This document shows positions 57,534 to 64,000 of a DNA stretch of 64,000 nucleotides, piece by piece; the first letter of the stretch is position 1, and each line of letters starts with the position of its first letter. Location: the NCBI RefSeq assembly GCF_000213175.1, contig NW_009799100.1, forward strand, positions 1,942,705 to 2,006,704, in the 5' to 3' direction. The stretch comes from Neurospora tetrasperma FGSC 2508. Lineage: Eukaryota > Ascomycota > Sordariomycetes > Sordariales > Sordariaceae. The position numbers and the translations under genes are program-made. The notes beneath the pieces were generated by a model that saw nothing but the letters and a program-made list of their open reading frames with translations, searched no databases and was not told the DNA's origin.

Positions 57534-59147
57534 CGATGCCGTCTGACAGCAATCATCGGCTTAGTTCCATGCGTTGACGTCAGATGCTCAGGTGAGATGA
57601 TTAGGAGGTCGATAGCACGCCCTATTCCTAGCTCGCTGTTGGTGGTTGCGATCTCGAGGCCACCATGCCTACGAGACACATTCGAGAGGATCAAGAAAGA
57701 ATTTGTAAGACGAATATTGCCGAAGGTGTACGAAGTTTATTTCATCGTCTACATACATGCAGTGGTTGGCACGATGTCGCCTTCAAAGACAAAGTCTGGT
57801 GGGAGTTGAAACGCAACCTGAGAGAGAGACGACGTCCGCACAGGAGCTCGGACCATCTGTGCTAGCTGCAGGTACGGTCAGCTGTAGAGCCCTGTAGAGG
57901 TAGGTACCTGCAGTGTACTGATACTCTGACAGTTGGGATGCGGCAGAATTCAGTGTGCCCTCATTCACCGCCCTACGATGCCGAACGGCACCTTGGAAGC
58001 GCACGAGCCATGTCATGCCTCTACATATGACATCGGAGGACTTCCAGCCTCTTCACCTATAATCCTACAAATCCAACTTCCCTCACTATCCTCCTCCCGT
58101 CCGTTCGGACCGCGACGGCCAATGTAAAGATTCTTATGCAATGGTTAACCCAAGCGTCAAGCCACCTGCCCGCCAAAGTTACACGGCTGTCTGATGGTGG
58201 GAATTCTTTGTGCATCCGTCTAAAAGTCGTGAGGTGGCAGCGCCGCCGCCGTGCTCCATAGCTTAGGCCCGTACGACATCAATGACCAGCCTCCAGCTGT
58301 TTGACAGAGCCTCGTTGTCTCCCCTAAAAGGCCCCTCTGATATTATTCCGGTCTCAAAGCACACACACCTTGCCTATGCTCTGCTGCCATCGGCCTTCTC
58401 ATCAAGCGGTTCAAGTTAGAATAGTGGTCACTTATCACGACATCTCTTGCTAAGAGTGCGCGCTTTCTACATGCCAGTCATGGGGGAGGAATTGTAGACA
58501 GTCTTTCTGCAAGGCGATAGGACTGAATTGGATTCAGCTCACCCAGTCATAAAGCCGTCAAGGCACAAACTGCAAGTCGGTCACAGCATCGACTGTACCT
58601 GGGAGTCATTGGTTCAAAGCTCTCTACCGTACCTCGCCAACGGTGTGAACTCTCATTGGGACCAGTGTCGACTTTGCTCGCTCTTGACGTCGAAGAGGGT
58701 ACACTGTCCAACGTGCCATTGTCATCCACCTTGATCTCTTGGCTGCTGGTCTATCACCAACGAAATGCTGCTCGACTTGATCATTGAGAATAGCATCGCC
58801 AGCCTGTCCAATGGCCGCCTTACGTCGATGGATACTGACCGGCTTCCTACTTCCAAAGACCCTTCGGAAGGGAGAGGACCTTTACGGCTCACGCTTCACG
58901 TGCAAGTCCGTCTGTGTCGTACCTGCTGTACCCAACTCGGCTAGAATGTACTTGCTCCCTTAAATCGAGCTGACCCGGGAAGGCGGGACGGTGTAAAAGC
59001 TCCTCTCGGGGTATCAACTCGATCGCAATAGTCTTAGCATCGACATTATATCTGGCATTTTCAAGTCGGTTTCCAGGCAATCCACGTAAGCACCTATAAC
59101 TGGTTTCCGACCGACCTCGACGTCTTCCTCCACTTGCTCGTTAAGCA
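57534..59147. promoter_or_regulatory. Divergent intergenic region between iml1 and CDF transporter genes
   Basis: 1.6 kb between divergent start codons. It contains GGTAGGTACC words near 57900 and no supported ORF. I see no tRNA or long repeat. Confidence 0.45.
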
Positions 59148-60897
59148 ATGGCACCCAAAATTGGACAGAAGCAGAGGCTAGCCGCAACAATCGCCATATC
59201 CTCTGCCTTTTTTGTATCAGAACTTGCTGGTCTGTTCGCGTTTATCTACTTCTGTTGCCACTTTGTCTCTTCGTTTTGATTTGTCCAAGTTTTCTTTTGT
59301 CAAAATGACAAGGGAACATGTTGCTGACAACAACCTCACAGTTGCTTTCAAGACAGGAAGCTTGGCCCTTACGGCAGACGCATTTCACTATGTACTTCTC
59401 TAATGCGTACCCTGTGACCATCCTAGCCCATGCTAATAGTTTGTCGGCCAGTTGAACGACCTGATTAGTTTTGCTGTCACCTTAACCGCCATTATTGTAA
59501 GTAGTCTTTTTCTTTCTTTCCCATGAGACTCCTCCTCTTGCAAATCTGTGTATCATCTAACCCGGTTCAGGCACTGACACTTTCCTAGAAGACCGAAGGG
59601 ACCGGCACACCTGTAGGGTTTTCCTTTGGATGGCAGCGCGCCTGCCTTCTCGGCGCCTTCTTCAATGGCGTCTTCTTACTTGCCCTCGGGACGAGCATCT
59701 TCCTCCAATCGATTGAACGGTTCATCACCGTTGAAAGAGTGGAGGACCCAAAATTGATGCTGATTATGGGATGTGTGGGATTCACACTCAACATTATCAC
59801 AATCACATTTCTGCATGGTAGGTTGGTCGTGAATTTATGAGCCAGAAGACATAGATCTGACACTTCATTCGCAGAGCCACATGACCATATTAGTCACGGT
59901 CATTCTCTAGGGCATTCACATGAACATGACAATGAAGTAGCTTTCAACTTTGACACATGTTGTCGGGCGGGTGGAGATGCAGAGTCTGTAAGGTCAACTC
60001 AAGGTCCCCGATACATACTTGAGACGGACACTAATCAGTTGTGCTGGACAAAAGCCTTTCCACCATCACTTTCAGCATCGACATTCCTCTCTTCCTGATA
60101 TCCAGCAGCCTCAACGACGCGATCTGGGCATGCTCGCCGCGCTCATTCACGCCATGGGCGATGCGATCAACAATCTTGGGGTCATCATGGCCGCACTCCT
60201 GATCTGGCTACTCAGGTCCGATGCTCGCTTTTATGCTGATCCCGGTGTTGGTGTGGGTATTGCTATCATGATTGTACTGTCGTCTGTGCCCCTGATCAAG
60301 AACAGCGGCGAGATTCTTCTCGAAAGTGCTCCGAAGGGAGTAAGAACCGATGATATCAAGCACGACATTGAGAAGGTATGTCAAATCCAAACGATGATAA
60401 GAACAGCAACTGACTTTTCCTTCACGGATCAGGTTCCAGGAGTCGATTCGATCCACGAGCTGCACGTCTGGAGACTCGATCAGAACAAGGCCATCGCCTC
60501 GGTCCACGTCGTTCTCACAGAAGATGGCATCGTGAATTTTATGGACAAAGCGAGGACCATCGGTGAGTGTCTTCACGCCTATGGGATCCATTCGGCCACT
60601 GTCCAACCCGAACTTCCCCCCGGATACGAAGAATACGAGCTTGTTCCAGCCAGTAAGGCATCCGCAACGATAGCTATAGCCTTACCGGATGGAGGAGACG
60701 GTCTTGTGGACGAGAGTGAATCAATTACGACAACGCCTTGTGGCACTACAAGCGCATCTTCGTCAATCACCACCACCAGTATCTCACTGGCAAAGAGAAG
60801 ACAGGCCAGCACGGCGACAATTTGTCATCTGGTGTGCGGAAGAGGATCCTGTGCTGGGCTTGCGTGTTGTCAGCCTGTTGCCCCTGATGCGCAGTGA
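59148..60897 (+). CDS. Cation diffusion facilitator (Zrc1/Cot1-like zinc transporter)
   Basis: Predicted 434-aa Zn2+/H+ antiporter, probably loading zinc into the vacuole or secretory pathway. Exons: 59148-59229, 59342-59391, 59452-59496, 59589-59817, 59875-59987, 60055-60375 and 60433-60897. Metal site A is complete: FHYLND (H-x3-D, helix 2) and IHAMGD (H-x3-D, helix 5). The histidine loop EPHDHISHGHSLGHSHEHDN follows helix 4. The cytosolic C-terminal domain contains VPGVDSIHELHVWRLDQNKA, the usual CDF dimer fold. Exon 4 uses the second of two possible acceptors (59588), since the first leads to an in-frame stop. The junction at 59988-60054 is the least sure, but other choices break the frame. 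The tail is Ser/Thr-rich and ends in a Cys cluster (CHLVCGRGSCAGLACC). Confidence 0.88.
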
Positions 60898-63800
60898 GCT
60901 AGGTATTGTCAGAGTGTTACTTTTCGTAGCACTATATCACACCATCCCGGTCGTTGGATCATGATCGAATTCCCCAGACCACCCCTATTTTTTCATCTAC
61001 ATATTCCTGTACACCCCTTTTTTCCTTAGCCCTTTTCTGCATCAATTTTGTATATGGTCGTTATTGGGCAAGCACACAGGCCCCGATGGATGGGATCCGA
61101 GCCTACTATTCACTTCTTTGGTCCCTAGCCCATATTAAGAGATCTGGCTTCAAAAACTTTCTGTTCCCAACTCATTGGTTGGAGTGGCCTAGTCCTTCCG
61201 TCTTGCGGCGTAGCTAGAAACAAGTCATTTGTATCTCCCTCTTCGATTCACGAACATCATATAAACCCCTTTGCCCCATCTACATAATTTCCTGATTCCG
61301 GCAGGCATCATGTTGAAGTGATGGCACCTCTTATGGATTCAGAATGTAGCAGGTTCATGGACCTGAGTTCGCACAATGTAATGCTAGTGTGGCGTTACCA
61401 CTTTCGCTTCCCTTCGTGTGCTTGGTAGTCGTGATGCCGGCCGGAACACGGCATTACTAGACAGACATTGGGTTTGTGAGGTAAGCCGCCGCTATATCTA
61501 TATTTGTTTGCCTTCGCTTAGGCGGTGAGGACGGGAGCTTCATGAATTACCTAGGAATCAAATGAAGGGATCCTTCCTTCATTTTCATCACGTCCAACCC
61601 GTACATCCAGTAAGGTTTTGATTTTTGATTCACGACGGACGGACTATACGCCATCCGAAGCAAACACTGAGGTTCTGTTCATAGATACAATGGTGGTGTG
61701 GTAAGTGTACCTCGCTTGCCAGCCTGCCTCTTTCTGGTTCTAACGGCACACATGCGCAAGCAAGCAAGCAAGCAAGTAAGCCACAATCTACCAGATAAAC
61801 GTATAGTAATTCTAGGTGATAAACGTGGTTGTGAATGATAAAATATATTTTCCACTTGTCTGGATAAGGACTTGGGAGAAAATTAGCAATTCATCCTACC
61901 TCGAAAATCATCTTGGACGCTTCACAACATTCGTCTTGAAGGTAACGCGCACCGACATACTGGCATTAAGCATATGCCCAGATAGAGCTCCCTTACCGTG
62001 TAAACTCGCGAATTTGCGATTAGGGAAAGCAGGCACAACGAAGGGTTGAAAGTGTAAAATAGCATCAATATATGCCCAATGTGCTGTGTGGGTGTATGCG
62101 GTTGATTAACACCTTCGACCCTGTCTTGTCTCATCTCGGTTTCCCGAGTTTACGTACGGTAGCCATACTCTATGTGCGAAGTGGGTATTTGCTGGGTCTC
62201 GCATCTAATATGCTGTTGTCTGCACATGTGCTGCGTGTCAATCTATATGATATGTATATCTCCTCACTTGACATACTGTATATGTACGATGTTCTGCATA
62301 GACGTTTGTGTCTGCATCTTATGTACACCAGACCATGTGTTGAAGAAAATATTTGTTCGATTCAAACGACTCAACAGCGACAACGTCCTCATGCACACGT
62401 ACCAGCGTGGGGGTTGAAGATGAAGATTGTACTAATGTGTTGGGGTCCAGTAGTAGTATAGATGAGAGACAGTTGACCAGTGAAACGGAGTGATCAACAC
62501 AGGAAGGGGGCGGCGAGGTGGGGAGTACAGTACAAACCCCTGTTAATGCAATTTCTCAATGCCGGCAGCCCAGAATCTTTGCAAACAGTGAGGCTTTGCA
62601 AAAGAAGGAGCTGTGCGCAGACCAGACGTAGGCCTTTTGGTCACTGGACCACCGCCGCGGGGCTTTGAAAGTGGGTCCGATTGTGTAAGTGTGCCCTCCC
62701 TCCCGCTAGTGTCGGACCCTTATTGATAGAGTAATACGATTTCGGGCCGTCAATCGTTGCAATTGCACATTGCCGACATACCTAGTATATATGTACACTA
62801 CACCAGAGGGACTGCGGGCAGTCGAATCCTTGGTAAAAGAGGGGTTTTTGGATAAGGCAGTCTTTGAAATAACAGGTGTTTCTACAAAAACGAGAAACGA
62901 ACATCAAACGGCACACACCTGCAGGGGCGTACCCCAACTGTTGATGTACATACCTGACTTGGTATCTGATTTTCAGCGCCATCTTCGCCTCCTGATTTCG
63001 TTTCGCGGATGCCGAAGGGTGGTAGACATTATGTAAGTTGGAGTTTTCGGATGAGACCCTGATGGCCGGGCAAAAGCGGCACATAATAAGAAAACCCAAG
63101 AGGGCGGAGCGGAGGGTTTGAAGAAGAGGCTCTGCGGTTGCACCTGTACACCTCTGCTGGGATGTGACTTGTCAACTGGGTACAGTGGCTCTACAAGAAA
63201 CAGGGAATGCGCTGAGGACCAATCGACTATTTCTTGTTCCAAGAATAATGTTCTTTGCCACCCCCGAAAAAACACGCTAACAACTTGCGTTCCAGCAGAA
63301 GTGTACCTCTCTGACTGTGATGTACATAGTTTCCCCATCACACTGTGAAAATCTCTTTGCTGCAAGTAAACTCGAGCAACATCAATGAGGGGTAGCTAAT
63401 ACAGTTCGTCCAGGCGGGGGAAATTAGAACTCCGTACACTACTGACGAGCCTTGACGATCACGTCAGCCTTGGTTTCCTCCTTGGGTGATATTCATACGC
63501 CTTCTTGTCATTCTATTGGTTGGTGTGCCATTGGTTGTGCATGTCGCAAGGGCCTGGGACCTGTGTAAATCCATCGGCCTTGGAGCTCGCGAGGGGGAAG
63601 GGAGGGGCCCTTTTATTTTTTATTTTTTTTTATTGATGTGGTTGTGTGGGCACGTGAGGGATACGTCGAGCTGGTGGAAGATGAGCTCTTCCCGTTGTGA
63701 AAGGTGAGACAAATTTGACAAATCTAGATCTAATGTAGTATCGGGCGGGTAAGGCATGTCTTTGAATCGCTGCTCAGATGGGGTCTCCACTTGGACGTTC

Positions 63801-64000
63801 TTTTGAAAGCGAGCATGTAGACTGCGAGTCACATCGGATAATGGCAAGTTTCATGCTGTAGTCGAAATTGAAGCGAGATCCCGTGTTCTTTCTTCCCGAT
63901 GCTCCCAGATCTTGGAAGGTATAACTGGTGAAGTCAGGTCTCGGCAAGCATGCGGGATGCTATAGACCACGGTTTCGAAATGCCTACGTCGAAGAGTTCC
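60898..64000. other. Gene-free right end of the window
   Basis: 3.1 kb without an ORF or RNA gene I can support. It contains a (GCAA)5 tetranucleotide run at 61756-61776, AT-rich patches near 62200-62340 with repeated tatgta and tgtctgca words, and poly-T at 63613-63632. Short ORFs on both strands carry no family motif. A gene starting just beyond the right edge could use the end of this region as promoter. Confidence 0.5.

Noticed and set aside
59577-59588. Upstream acceptor (CAG at 59570) for exon 4 of the CDF gene
   Set aside because: It puts an in-frame TAG directly after ALTLS; the second acceptor at 59587-59588 keeps the conserved FGWQRA helix in frame.

Overview
The window is nuclear DNA of a filamentous ascomycete, most probably a sordariomycete (Sordariales or a close relative). 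The evidence is compact genes carrying short GT-AG introns of about 54-120 bp with CTAAC/CTGAC-like branch sites, codon use strong enough to open long antisense ORFs, TACCTA-type promoter repeats, and fungal families such as a SREA-type GATA repressor, Mdv1, Syo1, Iml1 and CAX. There are 21 confident protein genes, one 5'-truncated gene at the left edge, one candidate 58-codon membrane microprotein and one tRNA-Asn(GTT). No bacterial, plasmid, CRISPR or viral features were seen. Exon-intron models were built by hand from splice signals, reading phase and family conservation.

Layout: 2-439 tail of an unknown gene; 440-4391 gene-poor DNA and the leader of sre; 4392-6278 iron-regulatory GATA factor; 6533-7107 a long inverted-repeat (foldback) element; 7637-8621 Tvp15-like Golgi protein; 9411-10404 BCP1, convergent with 10549-11440 chorismate mutase; 12443-14665 mitochondrial fission adaptor Mdv1; 15776-17216 aldo-keto reductase, convergent with 17514-18791 Rio2 kinase; 19638-22543 proteasome subunit Rpn1; 24056-26230 MATE transporter; 26966-27142 microprotein; 27443-28343 IPP isomerase; 30591-32125 GNAT acetyltransferase, convergent with 32754-33790 RPA32; 34270-35117 DUF202 membrane protein, convergent with 35361-37771 type II membrane glycosyltransferase-like protein; 38676-40760 symportin Syo1; 41442-42214 DNAJC8-like protein, divergent from 42645-45515 DBP10 helicase; 47931-50193 vacuolar Ca2+/H+ exchanger; 50682-50755 tRNA-Asn; 51465-57533 Iml1; 59148-60897 CDF zinc transporter; 60898-64000 no recognisable gene.

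Most genes are housekeeping and not functionally clustered. Two loose themes appear. Ribosome assembly is represented by Rio2 (40S) and by Bcp1, Syo1 and Dbp10 (60S). Metal and vacuolar homeostasis is represented by Sre, CAX, CDF and MATE, with Iml1 acting on TORC1 at the vacuole. No new multigene system is evident. The least explained items are the foldback element at 6533-7107, the nested TAACGAT palindrome at 46517-46608, the 58-aa membrane ORF at 26966, a perfect siderophore-repressor-type GATA site upstream of sre, and several unusual introns (a GC-AG intron and 4-nt and 7-nt first coding exons).
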